Origin: Sediminicola sp.
GTDB taxonomy: Bacteria; Bacteroidota; Bacteroidia; Flavobacteriales; Flavobacteriaceae
DNA: 64,000 bases
NCBI GenBank assembly: GCA_024643325.1
Contig: JAHEND010000002.1
Span: 62,001 to 126,000 of the forward strand
Direction of reading: 5' to 3'
Of this stretch, positions 1 through 9,470 are shown in pieces (the stretch's first letter is position 1; each line of letters opens with the position of its first letter). The translations under genes and the position numbers were made by a program. A model generated the notes under the pieces. The model did not search any database and had not been told where the DNA came from. It saw only the letters and a program-made list of their open reading frames with translations.

Positions 1-1
1 T

Positions 2-2698
2 GCAGGTCAATGTGTAGGAGATGGTCTGGTAGTAGATGTTTCCAAATATTTTACCGATATTATCTCATTAGACTTAACCAAAAAACAGGTTACTGTTCAA
101 CCAGGTGTGATTAGAGATGAACTCAATGACTATTTAGCGCCCCATGGATTATTTTTTGGTCCTAATACTTCTACCGCAAATCGATGTATGATTGGTGGCA
201 TGGTGGGAAATAACTCCTCTGGAACAACTTCAATAAAATACGGTGTTACCAGAGAGAAAGTTGTTTCCATGAAAGCAGTCCTTTGGGATGGAAGTATTGC
301 AGAATTTAAAGATTTAAGTAGTGATGCTTTTAGACATAAAATGGTTGAGGCGTCGGCCGAAGGCCAAATATACAAGGGCATATACGATTTGTTGTCGCCA
401 TTGGATATTCAATCTCAAATCACAGAAGCTTTTCCAAAAAAAGAGATACACAGAAGGAATACAGGTTATGCGATTGACCTTTTATTGGAAGCAGATATTC
501 TTGGAGGTAATGCACCTTTTAATATGGCGCATTTGCTCTCAGGTAGTGAAGGTACGCTTGCCTTCACCACAGAAATTACTTTGCAATTAGATGACATTCC
601 TCCCTCTTATGCTGCTATGGTCGTAACTCACTATAACAGTCTTGAGGATTGCTTAAAAGATGTTGCTCCGGTGATGAAATGTGATTTGTATACCTGCGAA
701 ATGATGGATAAAATCATTTTGGACTGCACCAAAAGCAACAGAGAACAATCAGAAAACCGTAAGTTTATTGAAGGGGACCCTGCCGCTGTTTTAATGTTGG
801 AAGTAAGGGCATATTCAGAGGAAGCCCTTCAGGAAAATCTCAATCTGCTTCTGGACCAGATTAATACATCTGGATTGAGTTATGCTGCCCCTATTTTAAG
901 CGGATCGGATATTGGTAGAGCTGGAGCGCTTAGAAAAGCTGGATTAGGGCTTCTTGGAAATATGGTTGGAGATAAAAAAGCCGTGGCATGTATAGAAGAC
1001 ACTGCGGTCGCTTTGGAAGACTTAAAAGATTTTATTGGAGAATTTACTTCCATTATGAAACGTTATGACCAGGATGCGGTGTACTATGCCCATGCTGGTG
1101 CTGGTGAAATACATTTAAGACCTATTTTAAATTTAAAAGAATCTAAAGATGTCTCTTTATTTAGAGCCATTACTACAGATGTTGCTCACTTAACTAAAAA
1201 ATACAAGGGTTCATTTAGTGGAGAACATGGGGATGGTATTGTAAGGGCAGAGTTTATTCCTATGCTTGTTGGAGCAGAGAATTATGCGCTCTTAGAGTCT
1301 GTGAAACAATTATTTGATCCTAATGGCATTTTTAATCCAGGTAAAATTGTCAAAGCTTATGCCATGGATGCATCACTGAGGTATGAAATTAATAGAGAGG
1401 AACCTAACATAGACACCTTATTAGATTTTTCAGACAAGCAAGGAATTTTAAGGGCTGCTGAATCTTGTAATGGTAGTGGTGATTGTAGAAAAACGCACCA
1501 ATCTGCTGGTGGAATGTGTCCAAGTTACCATGTAACAAAAAACGAAAAAGATACGACTAGGGGTAGGGCTAATGCACTCAGAGAGTTTTTGACACACCCT
1601 AATTCATTAAAGGAACGCAGGAATGCTTTTGATAACAAAGCATTAAAAGAAGTTTTTGACCTTTGCTTAAGTTGTAAGGCCTGTAGCAGTGAATGTCCTA
1701 GCAATGTAGATATTGCTACTTATAAAGCGGAGTTTTTATATCAGTATCAGGAAGCGAATGGTTATAGTTTTAGGTCAAAGCTATTTGCTTACAACACCCA
1801 ATTAAACAAATTGAGTAGTTTGGTGGCGCCTTTGACTAATGCGGTATACAAATCGCCTTTATCTGGAGTAATTAAGCGTTTGAGTGGGGTATCTCAAAAA
1901 AGATCTCTGCCAGAGGTGGGTCGTTTTAATTTTCAGAAATTTTTAGACCATCAATCAAAGAAATTTGAATTGACAAAGCAAACAGTTGTTTTGTATGTAG
2001 ATGAGTTTACCCGTTATATGGATATAGAGATAGGTAAAGATGCCATTTTATTGCTACTTAATCTTGGGTATAAAGTGCAATTGTGGCAAGCAGAAAGCGG
2101 CAGAACTTTTATATCTAAGGGATATTTGAAACAAGCCAAAGCCATTGCTGAAATAAATTTAAGTGAAGCTTCTTTATTTCTTGACCAGCAGTGGCCTATT
2201 CTAGGAATTGAACCTTCTGCTATTTTGAGTTTTAGAGACGAATACAAGCGTTTGAGTCCGGATCATGCTATGGTAGAAAAATTGGCTTTACATTCATTTT
2301 TAATCGAGGAATTTCTCGTGGCTGAATTTAATCGTGGAGAAATTAGTCCTGAAATGTTTCACAACAATGAAAAACAAATTAAAGTCCATGTCCATTGCCA
2401 CCAAAAATCTTTAGTAAATTCTAAGGTAACTTTTGACTTATTAAATATTCCATCAAAACATAAGGTCACTTTAATTCCTTCAGGATGTTGTGGTATGGCT
2501 GGTTCTTTTGGTTATGAAGAGGAACATTACGACTTAAGTATGTCTGTTGGTGCTTTAACCTTGTTTCCCGCTGTCTCTAAGGCTGCTGAAGACGTTGTGA
2601 TTGCTGCAAACGGAACTTCTTGCAGGCATCAAATAAAAGATGGCACCCAAAGAGATGCCAAACACCCCATTACTATTTTAAAGGAATCCCTTCTTTAA
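2..2698 (+). CDS. FAD-linked oxidase / 4Fe-4S oxidoreductase, 5' end outside window
   Basis: The reading frame is open from base 2, so the start lies to the left of the window; the first in-frame start-like codon (GTG at 107) is internal. The visible N-terminus continues an FAD_binding_4 fold (GQCVGDG, then GGMVGNNSSG), followed by the FAD-oxidase C-terminal domain (GEHGDG). A ferredoxin-like part has two cysteine clusters, near bases 1465-1520 and 1665-1700 (CLSCKACSSECP). A C-terminal CCG-type cysteine domain (SGCCGMAGSFG) lies near base 2482. This architecture matches the YdiJ/D-lactate dehydrogenase-type single-chain enzymes that oxidise 2-hydroxyacids and pass electrons to the respiratory chain. 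The substrate cannot be read from sequence; D-lactate or D-2-hydroxyglutarate are plausible. The 3' end overlaps the convergent phosphoesterase locus by about 20 bases. Confidence 0.88.
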   Translation, partial: AGQCVGDGLVVDVSKYFTDIISLDLTKKQVTVQPGVIRDELNDYLAPHGLFFGPNTSTANRCMIGGMVGNNSSGTTSIKYGVTREKVVSMKAVLWDGSIAEFKDLSSDAFRHKMVEASAEGQIYKGIYDLLSPLDIQSQITEAFPKKEIHRRNTGYAIDLLLEADILGGNAPFNMAHLLSGSEGTLAFTTEITLQLDDIPPSYAAMVVTHYNSLEDCLKDVAPVMKCDLYTCEMMDKIILDCTKSNREQSENRKFIEGDPAAVLMLEVRAYSEEALQENLNLLLDQINTSGLSYAAPILSGSDIGRAGALRKAGLGLLGNMVGDKKAVACIEDTAVALEDLKDFIGEFTSIMKRYDQDAVYYAHAGAGEIHLRPILNLKESKDVSLFRAITTDVAHLTKKYKGSFSGEHGDGIVRAEFIPMLVGAENYALLESVKQLFDPNGIFNPGKIVKAYAMDASLRYEINREEPNIDTLLDFSDKQGILRAAESCNGSGDCRKTHQSAGGMCPSYHVTKNEKDTTRGRANALREFLTHPNSLKERRNAFDNKALKEVFDLCLSCKACSSECPSNVDIATYKAEFLYQYQEANGYSFRSKLFAYNTQLNKLSSLVAPLTNAVYKSPLSGVIKRLSGVSQKRSLPEVGRFNFQKFLDHQSKKFELTKQTVVLYVDEFTRYMDIEIGKDAILLLLNLGYKVQLWQAESGRTFISKGYLKQAKAIAEINLSEASLFLDQQWPILGIEPSAILSFRDEYKRLSPDHAMVEKLALHSFLIEEFLVAEFNRGEISPEMFHNNEKQIKVHVHCHQKSLVNSKVTFDLLNIPSKHKVTLIPSGCCGMAGSFGYEEEHYDLSMSVGALTLFPAVSKAAEDVVIAANGTSCRHQIKDGTQRDAKHPITILKESLL

Positions 2699-3519
2699 AT
2701 AATCTGGAAATAAAGGGATAATGTCTATGTCAACTTCTTGTTCACTTGAGAAAAATGGTACAAGTTTATCCTTTTGATAGTGATAGACTTTCCACCTATT
2801 AAAATGAAATTCTAATGCGGTTAAGCTCTCTACCCAGTCTCCTGAATTAAGATAGGTGGTACGACCTTTAGGGGTATCTATAATCTCTTTTTTTGTTTGG
2901 TGAATGTGGCCACATACTACATAATCATAACCGTTTTCAATGGCTAAACTGGCTGCAGTTTCTTCAAAGTTTTGAATGTATTTAACTGCAGACTTTACAG
3001 ATTGTTTAATTTTACTCGAAAGGGAGTATTTTTCCTTACCCATTTTATCTAAGCACCAATTTACACAGCGATTCATAAGAATCAGAGAATCATATCCATA
3101 GCCACCCAGTCTAGCGAGCCACTTTGCATTTTGAATGGAGAGGTCAAAAACATCTCCGTTAAAAAACCATGCTTTTTGACCATTTAGATCTAGTATTAAC
3201 TTATCGACAATACTGAAATTACCCATTTTTGTATCTGAAAATCTTCGCAATAGCTCATCGTGATTTCCTGTGATATATATGACTTCTGTGCCCTTTGAAG
3301 CCATATTAATGATTTTTTTTTTATAATTTTTAAATGTGATTTGGAAAGTAACGCTTGTTAAACTGCCAAATATCTATAATGTCACCGTTTAGAATTAATA
3401 TTTTAGGAGTAATACTATTGAGATAAGTCAAAAGTTCGTCTGCATGACACCCATAGGTGCCTACATGAACATCTGAAATAACGGCAATATCTAAGGGTCT
3501 TTTTTTCAAAACGCTTCAT
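2678..3519 (-). pseudogene. LpxH-like metallophosphoesterase, frameshifted
   Basis: Two overlapping frames together make one calcineurin-like phosphoesterase resembling UDP-2,3-diacylglucosamine diphosphatase. The upstream part (3509-3330) encodes the first metal motifs, SDVH and LNGDIIDIWQF, and ends at a TAA at 3332-3330. The downstream part (3304-2678) carries GNHDE and CGHIHQ plus the C-terminus. Joining them needs one base removed near 3330-3335, which would give continuous sequence into MASKGTEV. A second oddity sits at the start: ATG at 3519 reads in frame only if the A7 run (T7 on plus, 3500-3506) had six bases; otherwise the start would be TTG at 3509. Both defects are single-base insertions in or beside homopolymers, so sequencing error and true decay are both possible. 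The intact family is about 250-270 aa. If functional, it would remove UMP in lipid A synthesis. Confidence 0.72.
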
Positions 3520-3645
3520 TTTTTACAAATTTCTTTTTTCACGCTTGCAGATTTAAACAATAAGTTGAGTTCTCATATACAGTCGGTTAAATTAATCACC
3601 TTAATGTTTTGTGTAGGTTAATTGTGAATTAAAAAACACTAAATT

Positions 3646-3675
3646 TTGATTGGCACCCATTAAAAAGTATATTTG
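3646..3675 (+). promoter_or_regulatory. Bacteroidetes-type promoter of aroC
   Basis: TTG at 3646-3648, a 19-base spacer, then TATATTTG at 3668-3675. This matches the Bacteroidetes -33/-7 consensus (TTG, TAnnTTTG) with ideal spacing. It ends 15 bases before the aroC ATG at 3691, which supports that start over the in-frame TTG at 3673. Confidence 0.72.
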
Positions 3676-3690
3676 ATTTTATTTTTTATT

Positions 3691-4755
3691 ATGGCAGGTA
3701 ATAGTTTTGGTACCCTTTTTAAACTCAGTAGTTATGGTGAATCTCATGGGGAAGCCATTGGCGGTGTTATTGATGGTTGTCCCTCAGGAGTGGCTTTAGA
3801 TATGGAAGCCATACAGCGAGATTTAGACAGAAGAAAACCTGGACAATCTGCTATTGTAACCCAACGAAAAGAACCGGATGAAGTAAAGATACTGTCTGGT
3901 GTATTTGAGGGAAGAACTACTGGAACACCCATTGGTTTTGCTATTTTTAATACCAACCAGAAATCTGCAGACTATTCTCATATAAAGGATTCTTACAGAC
4001 CTTCTCATGCAGATTATGTATACGACCAGAAATACGGTTTTAGAGATTACAGGGGCGGAGGTAGAAGTAGTGCTCGAGAAACAGCAGCGAGAGTCGTTGC
4101 TGGTGCCATAGCAAAGCAATTTTTAGCACCAATCTCTTTTCAAGCTTATGTTTCCCAAGTGGGTGAAATTATATTAGATAAAACTTATGACCAATTGGAC
4201 CTTTCTTTAGCAGAAACAAACGATGTGAGGTGTCCAGATAGTGAAGTGGCTGCTAAAATGGAGCAACACATTAAGGAGATAAAAAAGCAAGGAGACACTA
4301 TAGGTGGAATAATTGACTGTGTAATTAAAAACGTACCTGTGGGTTTAGGAGAGCCTGTTTTTGATAAATTGCACGCCCAACTAGGAAAAGCTATGCTGTC
4401 TATAAATGCTGTTAAAGGATTTGAATTTGGTAGTGGTTTTCATGGGGTAACCATGAAAGGAAGTGAGCACAATGACGCATTTAATACAGACGGCAGTACA
4501 CAAACAAATTTTAGTGGAGGTATTCAAGGAGGAATAAGCAATGGAATGGATATTTATTTCAGGGTTGCTTTTAAGCCTGTTGCTACGGTATTACAATCTT
4601 ATGACACCATAGATAAAGCGGGAAATGCGGTAAAAACACAAGGAAAAGGGCGTCACGATCCCTGTGTTGTGCCAAGAGCAGTACCTATTGTAGAAGCTAT
4701 GGCTGCCATGGTGCTAGCAGATGCTTTCCTGTTTAATAAAACTCAATCAAAATAG
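3691..4755 (+). CDS. aroC: Chorismate synthase
   Basis: Converts 5-enolpyruvylshikimate-3-phosphate to chorismate using reduced FMN, the last common step for aromatic amino acids, folate and menaquinone. The 354-aa product has the family signatures: [10 protein letters not shown] near residue 16, the arginine-rich FMN/substrate segment with YRPSHADY and [14 protein letters not shown] around residues 105-140, and GRHDPC at 320. I chose ATG 3691 because it follows a clear promoter and gives the usual MAGNSFG start; an in-frame TTG at 3673 would lie inside the promoter. The symporter gene begins two bases after the stop, so the two are probably cotranscribed. Length is normal. Confidence 0.97.
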   Translation: MAGNSFGTLFKLSSYGESHGEAIGGVIDGCPSGVALDMEAIQRDLDRRKPGQSAIVTQRKEPDEVKILSGVFEGRTTGTPIGFAIFNTNQKSADYSHIKDSYRPSHADYVYDQKYGFRDYRGGGRSSARETAARVVAGAIAKQFLAPISFQAYVSQVGEIILDKTYDQLDLSLAETNDVRCPDSEVAAKMEQHIKEIKKQGDTIGGIIDCVIKNVPVGLGEPVFDKLHAQLGKAMLSINAVKGFEFGSGFHGVTMKGSEHNDAFNTDGSTQTNFSGGIQGGISNGMDIYFRVAFKPVATVLQSYDTIDKAGNAVKTQGKGRHDPCVVPRAVPIVEAMAAMVLADAFLFNKTQSK

Positions 4756-4757
4756 AT

Positions 4758-6062
4758 ATGCGAAAACTAGAATTGCATTGGAAAATACTTATTGGAATGT
4801 TCTTAGGGGTATTATTTGCCTTTATAATGGTTAATTTTAGCTGGGGTCCAGACTTCGTATCTGACTTTATAAAGCCTTTTGGAACAATCTTCATTAATTC
4901 TCTAAAGCTCATTGCTGTTCCTCTTATACTAGCCTCTTTGATAAAAGGAATTTCAGACCTTAAGGATATTTCTAAGCTCTCTAAAATGGGCGGAAGAACC
5001 ATTGGTATATATATTCTAACAACTGTTATTGCGGTAACTATTGGGCTTGGAATAGTCAATATTATAAAACCAGGTAATTCTATTTCTGAAGCTACTCGAT
5101 TAGAATTAGTTGAAAATTATTCTGGAGACGCTAATGAAAAAATCATGGCTGCTGCAAAACAACAAGAATCTGGACCTTTACAAGCTTTAGTAGACCTAGT
5201 GCCTTCGAATATTTTTAAAGCCGCTAGTGACAATGGCAATATGTTGCAAGTGATATTTTTCGCTATATTCTTTGGAATAGGCCTCATCCTAATTCCAGAA
5301 AAACAAGCTAAACCTGTAAAAGATTTTTTTGATGGGTTTAATGAAGTCATACTAAAATTGATTGATTTAATTATGCTTGCTGCTCCCTACGGTGTATTTG
5401 CTTTATTGGCTGCATTGGTTGTGGAAGCGCCAAGTGCAGACTTATTTAAAGCTCTTGGCTGGTATGCTTTATGTGTACTTCTAGGGTTAGCAATTATGAT
5501 TGGGTTTTATATTTTAGTGGTCTATATATTCACTAAGCGCTCACCATCCTTCTTTGTTAAAGGTATTTCACCTGCGCAATTACTAGCTTTTTCAACTTCT
5601 TCAAGTGCAGCTACACTTCCTGTAACCATGGAAAGGGTAGAGGAGCACCTTGGGGTGGAGGAAGAGGTGACTAGTTTTGTACTTCCTATAGGCGCTACCG
5701 TTAATATGGATGGATCGAGTTTATACCAAGCTGTAGCAGCTGTATTTATTGCCCAAGCCTTTGGTATGGACTTAGATTTTTACACCCAATTAGGCATTAT
5801 TGTTACAGCAACTTTAGCTTCCATAGGGAGTGCTGCTGTTCCAGGCGCTGGAATGGTTATGTTGGTAATTGTTTTAGCTCAAGCGGGTATTCCAGAGGCA
5901 GGATTGGCTTTGATTTTTGCGGTAGACAGGCCTTTAGATATGTGTAGAACTGTTGTGAATGTCACAGGAGATGCAGCCGTATCTATGTTAGTAGCTAAAT
6001 CTATTGGTAAATTAAAAGATGAGCCTTTAGAAAATAATTGGGACGACAACGTTTCTGCTTAA
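4758..6062 (+). CDS. Dicarboxylate/amino acid:cation symporter (DAACS family)
   Basis: A 434-aa membrane transporter of the glutamate/aspartate/C4-dicarboxylate symporter family (GltP/DctA/GltT type). Diagnostic motifs are a serine-rich re-entrant loop (STSSSAATLP, about residue 278), NMDGSS (about 316) in the ion-binding helix, and DRPLDMCRT followed by NVTGDA near 390-405, the substrate-binding helix. The arginine in DMCRT is consistent with acidic substrates that have a second carboxylate. It starts two bases after the aroC stop, implying one transcript. Several hydrophobic segments begin at residue 9. Exact substrate (glutamate, aspartate, succinate) is not determined by the sequence. Confidence 0.92.
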   Translation: MRKLELHWKILIGMFLGVLFAFIMVNFSWGPDFVSDFIKPFGTIFINSLKLIAVPLILASLIKGISDLKDISKLSKMGGRTIGIYILTTVIAVTIGLGIVNIIKPGNSISEATRLELVENYSGDANEKIMAAAKQQESGPLQALVDLVPSNIFKAASDNGNMLQVIFFAIFFGIGLILIPEKQAKPVKDFFDGFNEVILKLIDLIMLAAPYGVFALLAALVVEAPSADLFKALGWYALCVLLGLAIMIGFYILVVYIFTKRSPSFFVKGISPAQLLAFSTSSSAATLPVTMERVEEHLGVEEEVTSFVLPIGATVNMDGSSLYQAVAAVFIAQAFGMDLDFYTQLGIIVTATLASIGSAAVPGAGMVMLVIVLAQAGIPEAGLALIFAVDRPLDMCRTVVNVTGDAAVSMLVAKSIGKLKDEPLENNWDDNVSA

Positions 6063-6086
6063 CCCTCTTAAGGGGTGTAGTACTTC

Positions 6087-6563
6087 TTAATCATCTGTTT
6101 TAAAGCAAGTGTTTTCAGGAAAATCATTGAGGTTACAACTTTGTTTTCTGCCAAACCATTTGGTCCTGTTTTTAGCGGTATAGTCATAGCAGAAATCACT
6201 TATTTTAGATGGGATACATTGTATTAGTAGACCTATCAAATACCAGTGTGGTAGTAGCTTTAAAATTTGAATTACAGCTTCTGATTTTATATAGTACGCT
6301 TTATCAGGATCAATTAGAATAACAGAGTCTAAAGGAAAGCCAACATTTGTTTTTTCTTCCAAATACAAGCCTCTTTCTATGAGTAATTGAATACCAAAAG
6401 GAGAATTTAGCGGTACAAAGCAAAAATTTTTATTGCGATCTTTTGGTGCAATAAAACGAACCGCCCAATGACACAATCCGCAGTCCCCGTCAAATAACAC
6501 CCATTTTTTATTTGAAATCTTTTGTGGTCTGAAAGGTTGCTTTTCTACTATTGAGGATAACAT
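6087..6563 (-). CDS. DCC-family thiol-disulfide oxidoreductase (DUF393)
   Basis: A 158-aa protein of the DCC family, named for the DxxCxxC motif, here DGDCGLC at residues 25-31, preceded by a hydrophobic beta strand (WVLF) as in thioredoxin-like folds. The motif and the following helix (HWAVRFI) are intact. The family is annotated as putative thiol-disulfide oxidoreductases; the physiological substrate is unknown. It ends 25 bases from the convergent symporter gene and lies three bases downstream of mutS2, so it is probably transcribed with it. Confidence 0.86.
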   Translation of the reverse strand: MLSSIVEKQPFRPQKISNKKWVLFDGDCGLCHWAVRFIAPKDRNKNFCFVPLNSPFGIQLLIERGLYLEEKTNVGFPLDSVILIDPDKAYYIKSEAVIQILKLLPHWYLIGLLIQCIPSKISDFCYDYTAKNRTKWFGRKQSCNLNDFPENTCFKTDD

Positions 6564-6566
6564 AAA

Positions 6567-8747
6567 TTAAGATTTACTGACAAATTCCAGTTGGTCTAAA
6601 CTTACATTTGTGGTAAACATTCCATAGTTAACAATAGCTTTGTTTTTCTCTATGGCGTCTATGCTTCCAACAGCTTTTCCATCTTTTAAACGCACCTTAT
6701 GACCAACTTCAAGAGTGATTTTTGGGGCAGGAGGTGGGGTAGGCTTTATCTTTTCTTTCTTTTTCTTTTCTCTGATTACAGCTACCTTTTTAGCGACTTC
6801 CTCCACCACAGCTTTTTTTACTGCTTTTTCTTTTTTAAGTACTTGAGCTGTTTTTTTCTTTCTCTTACTATTTTCAATTTCCACCACTTTAATTAATTCA
6901 GAAACTAACTGTCGCTTTTTGTGGTGAATAAAATACTGTTCCGCTAAGTCATTGACTTTGTTACCCAGTTGAATCATGCGTTTGTCTTGATCGTACAATT
7001 CTTGATACTTAACAAGCTTAGATTGTATTTTTTCATTCAAAACTTCTAGTCTAGAAGCTTCATCTCTAGTTTTAGATTCTACCTCTTTTAGTTTTGATCC
7101 TGTTGCAGCCATTTGTGATCGCTCTTTTTGCAGTTTTGCAATGGTAGCATCAAATCTAACCTTTCCCCTTTCAATTTTCTTTTTTGCTTTGTTAATTAAA
7201 CTATAGGGGATGCCATTTTTTTGAGCTACCTCAAAAGTAAAAGAGGCCCCTGCCTGTCCTAGTATAAGTTGAAAGGTCGGTGCTAAAGACTTGGCGTCAA
7301 ACAGCATATTGGCATTAGACATAAAGGGTAAATCATTGGCCAACATTTTTAAATTGGCGTAATGTGTAGTAATCACACCAAAAGCCTCCCGTTCGTAAAA
7401 TACTTCCAAAAAAGTTTCTGCTAAGGCACCACCTAATTCAGGATCTGTTCCAGTACCAAATTCATCTATTAAAAACAATGTTTTATCATGGCATTTTTTT
7501 AAAAACGAATTCATGTTTTTTAAGCGGTAACTATAGGTGCTTAAATGATTTTCAATGGATTGGTTGTCTCCAATATCTGTCAATATTTTTTCAAAAAGGA
7601 TAACTTCGCTTCTTTCATGAACAGGAATTAACATACCGCTTTGAAGCATTAATTGAAGTAATCCAATAGTTTTAAGCGTAATACTTTTTCCTCCAGCATT
7701 TGGCCCTGATATGACAATAATTCTATTTTCTTGTTCTAATTTAATGGTTTGTGGGTAGGTAGTATCTCCACTATTTTTGTTTGCTAAAAACAATAAAGGA
7801 TGAAATGCGTCTCGTAAATGCATTTCTCTTTTCGTATTAATTTTGGGTAATACACCGTTCATCTCTAAGGCATATTTAGCTTTTGCAGCTACTATATCAA
7901 TATCTCTAAGATAATCTTGACAAGTGACTAGATCCGATCTGTAGGGTCTTATGTCATTTGTAAGTCTGTTTAAAATCTTAAATATTTCTTCTTGCTCTTC
8001 AAAAATTAAGTTACTTAGTTGAGTGCTGTAAGCCAAACTGGCTTCAGGAACAACATAGACAATACTTCCAGTTTTTGAAGCACCAAGAACGGCGCCTTTG
8101 ATTTTTTTTCTATGCATGGCTTTTACAGCCAAAACCCTTTTGTTGTCTACTATAGATTCTCTAATTTCATCTAAAAATTCAGCCGCGTGATACCTTTGGA
8201 GTGCCGAACCAAAACTCTGATTTATTTTAGATTTTAAGCCCACCATTTGTCTTCTTATAGAAATTAAGTTGTCAGAAGCACCGTCTCTAATCTCTCCGAA
8301 TTTGTCAAATATTTGATTGGTGCGTTCTGGAATTTCTTTCTGATAGCTTAGCGATAAACTGTTCCCATATAAGATGGGGTAATAGTCTTTAAACTTTTCA
8401 AAAAATTTCTTGTGTGCATTGATGGATTCGCATACAACTACTATCTTTTTGAAACCATTGAGTTCTAGAGTAGTGTTGTCTATCTTGAGCAGCTTAAGTT
8501 CTTCATTAATATGCTCAAATCCATGGTTGGGTATTCTATTGTCACTGGTAAAAGACGCCAAATACTCGTTGGTTTCTCCAAGCAATTTCTCTACAATCTC
8601 CAGTTCTAATTTCGGAGTTATTTCTAGGGCTAATTCTTTTCCTAAAGTAGTATTACACCTGTGAGAAATGTGTGTTAATACAGTATTAAATTCTAAATCC
8701 TGAAGTGTTTTTTGAGAGATATTCAAAGTGACATTTATTAGCAGCAA
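6567..8747 (-). CDS. mutS2: MutS2-family ATPase lacking the Smr domain
   Basis: A homologue of MutS2: N-terminal lever/clamp regions, an ABC-type ATPase with Walker A GPNAGGKS at about residue 348, Walker B LFLIDEFGTGTD at about 424, and a long coiled coil at 500-620. The C-terminus has a Lys/Glu/Pro-rich linker and a small KOW-like beta domain (EVGHKVRLKDG), then stops; no Smr endonuclease domain follows. Full MutS2 is usually near 780 aa, this one is at most 726. MutS2 proteins act on recombination intermediates or collided ribosomes. No ATG is available at the 5' end: TTG at 8747 or TTG at 8726, the latter giving the family-like MNISQKTLQDLEF start. A TACTTTTG box lies upstream at 8787-8794. 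Confidence 0.88.
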   Translation of the reverse strand: MLLINVTLNISQKTLQDLEFNTVLTHISHRCNTTLGKELALEITPKLELEIVEKLLGETNEYLASFTSDNRIPNHGFEHINEELKLLKIDNTTLELNGFKKIVVVCESINAHKKFFEKFKDYYPILYGNSLSLSYQKEIPERTNQIFDKFGEIRDGASDNLISIRRQMVGLKSKINQSFGSALQRYHAAEFLDEIRESIVDNKRVLAVKAMHRKKIKGAVLGASKTGSIVYVVPEASLAYSTQLSNLIFEEQEEIFKILNRLTNDIRPYRSDLVTCQDYLRDIDIVAAKAKYALEMNGVLPKINTKREMHLRDAFHPLLFLANKNSGDTTYPQTIKLEQENRIIVISGPNAGGKSITLKTIGLLQLMLQSGMLIPVHERSEVILFEKILTDIGDNQSIENHLSTYSYRLKNMNSFLKKCHDKTLFLIDEFGTGTDPELGGALAETFLEVFYEREAFGVITTHYANLKMLANDLPFMSNANMLFDAKSLAPTFQLILGQAGASFTFEVAQKNGIPYSLINKAKKKIERGKVRFDATIAKLQKERSQMAATGSKLKEVESKTRDEASRLEVLNEKIQSKLVKYQELYDQDKRMIQLGNKVNDLAEQYFIHHKKRQLVSELIKVVEIENSKRKKKTAQVLKKEKAVKKAVVEEVAKKVAVIREKKKKEKIKPTPPPAPKITLEVGHKVRLKDGKAVGSIDAIEKNKAIVNYGMFTTNVSLDQLEFVSKS

Positions 8748-8786
8748 TTAGTTGGTTTAATTGAATAAACCCTTTATTTTTAATCA

Positions 8787-8794
8787 CAAAAGTA
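8787..8794 (-). promoter_or_regulatory. -7 element of mutS2 promoter
   Basis: On the minus strand this reads TACTTTTG, a perfect TAnnTTTG match in the short divergent gap between mutS2 and ung. No clear TTG is found at 19 bases upstream, so only the -7 part is supported. Confidence 0.5.
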
Positions 8795-8801
8795 CAAATA
8801 A

Positions 8802-9470
8802 ATGTTTCTACATTGTCCAAGTGACTGGAGGGATTTCCTTCATGAAATTTTTTCTCTTGAAAAATTCCAAAAGCTATCTCATGAGATTAGTATGCTTTAC
8901 GGAGATACGGTTTGTTATCCTGCTAAAGAAAATATTTTAAATGCTTTTTATCAATGTTCTTTTGAGGGACTTAAAGTGGTCATTATTGGTCAAGACCCTT
9001 ATCACGGACCCAATCAAGCACACGGCTTATCTTTTTCAGTACCTCTTGGCGTCCCACATCCGCCTTCATTGAGAAATATTTTTATTGAACTTTCTAATGA
9101 TTTGGACTGCGCTTACCCAATCTCAGGTGACCTTACTCCGTGGGCCAATCAAGGAGTGTTATTACTCAATGCAGCATTAAGTGTTAGGGAAGGGGAGGCA
9201 GGTAGTCATTTAAAGCTATGGGATAGTTTCACTAAATCTGTTGTTAAAGGACTTAACGAGGAAAAAAAACCCATTGTATTTGTTTTATGGGGAAATTTTG
9301 CTCAAAAATATGAACGCTATATTCCTAAGGGCCGTCATAGGGTTCTAAAAACAGGACATCCATCTCCATTAAGTGCAAACCGTGGCTATTGGTTTGGCAA
9401 CAAACATTTTTCTCAGATAAATGAAATATTAAAACAATGGGGACAAAAACCTATACATTGGGTGCTTTAA
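8802..9470 (+). CDS. ung: Uracil-DNA glycosylase (family 1)
   Basis: Removes uracil from DNA to start base-excision repair. The 222-aa protein carries the water-activating loop GQDPYHG with the catalytic aspartate at residue 65, the uracil-recognition stretch GLSFSVP, LLLNAALSVREGEAGSH, and the DNA-intercalation loop GHPSPLSA with its histidine near residue 190. Length and motif order match the UNG family closely. It is divergent from mutS2, and its stop overlaps the end of the convergent nucleoside phosphorylase gene by four bases. Confidence 0.97.
   Translation: MFLHCPSDWRDFLHEIFSLEKFQKLSHEISMLYGDTVCYPAKENILNAFYQCSFEGLKVVIIGQDPYHGPNQAHGLSFSVPLGVPHPPSLRNIFIELSNDLDCAYPISGDLTPWANQGVLLLNAALSVREGEAGSHLKLWDSFTKSVVKGLNEEKKPIVFVLWGNFAQKYERYIPKGRHRVLKTGHPSPLSANRGYWFGNKHFSQINEILKQWGQKPIHWVL

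Noticed and set aside
3310..3340. Programmed frameshifting or slippage in the LpxH-like gene
   Set aside because: The in-frame TAA lies upstream of the A10 run on the coding strand, so slippage on that run cannot rescue the frame; the short ATTTAAAAA at the break is not a recognised +1 signal.
6061..6076. Hairpin CCCT-CTTA-AGGG between the symporter and DCC genes
   Set aside because: Only four base pairs and no T-run; too weak to call a terminator.
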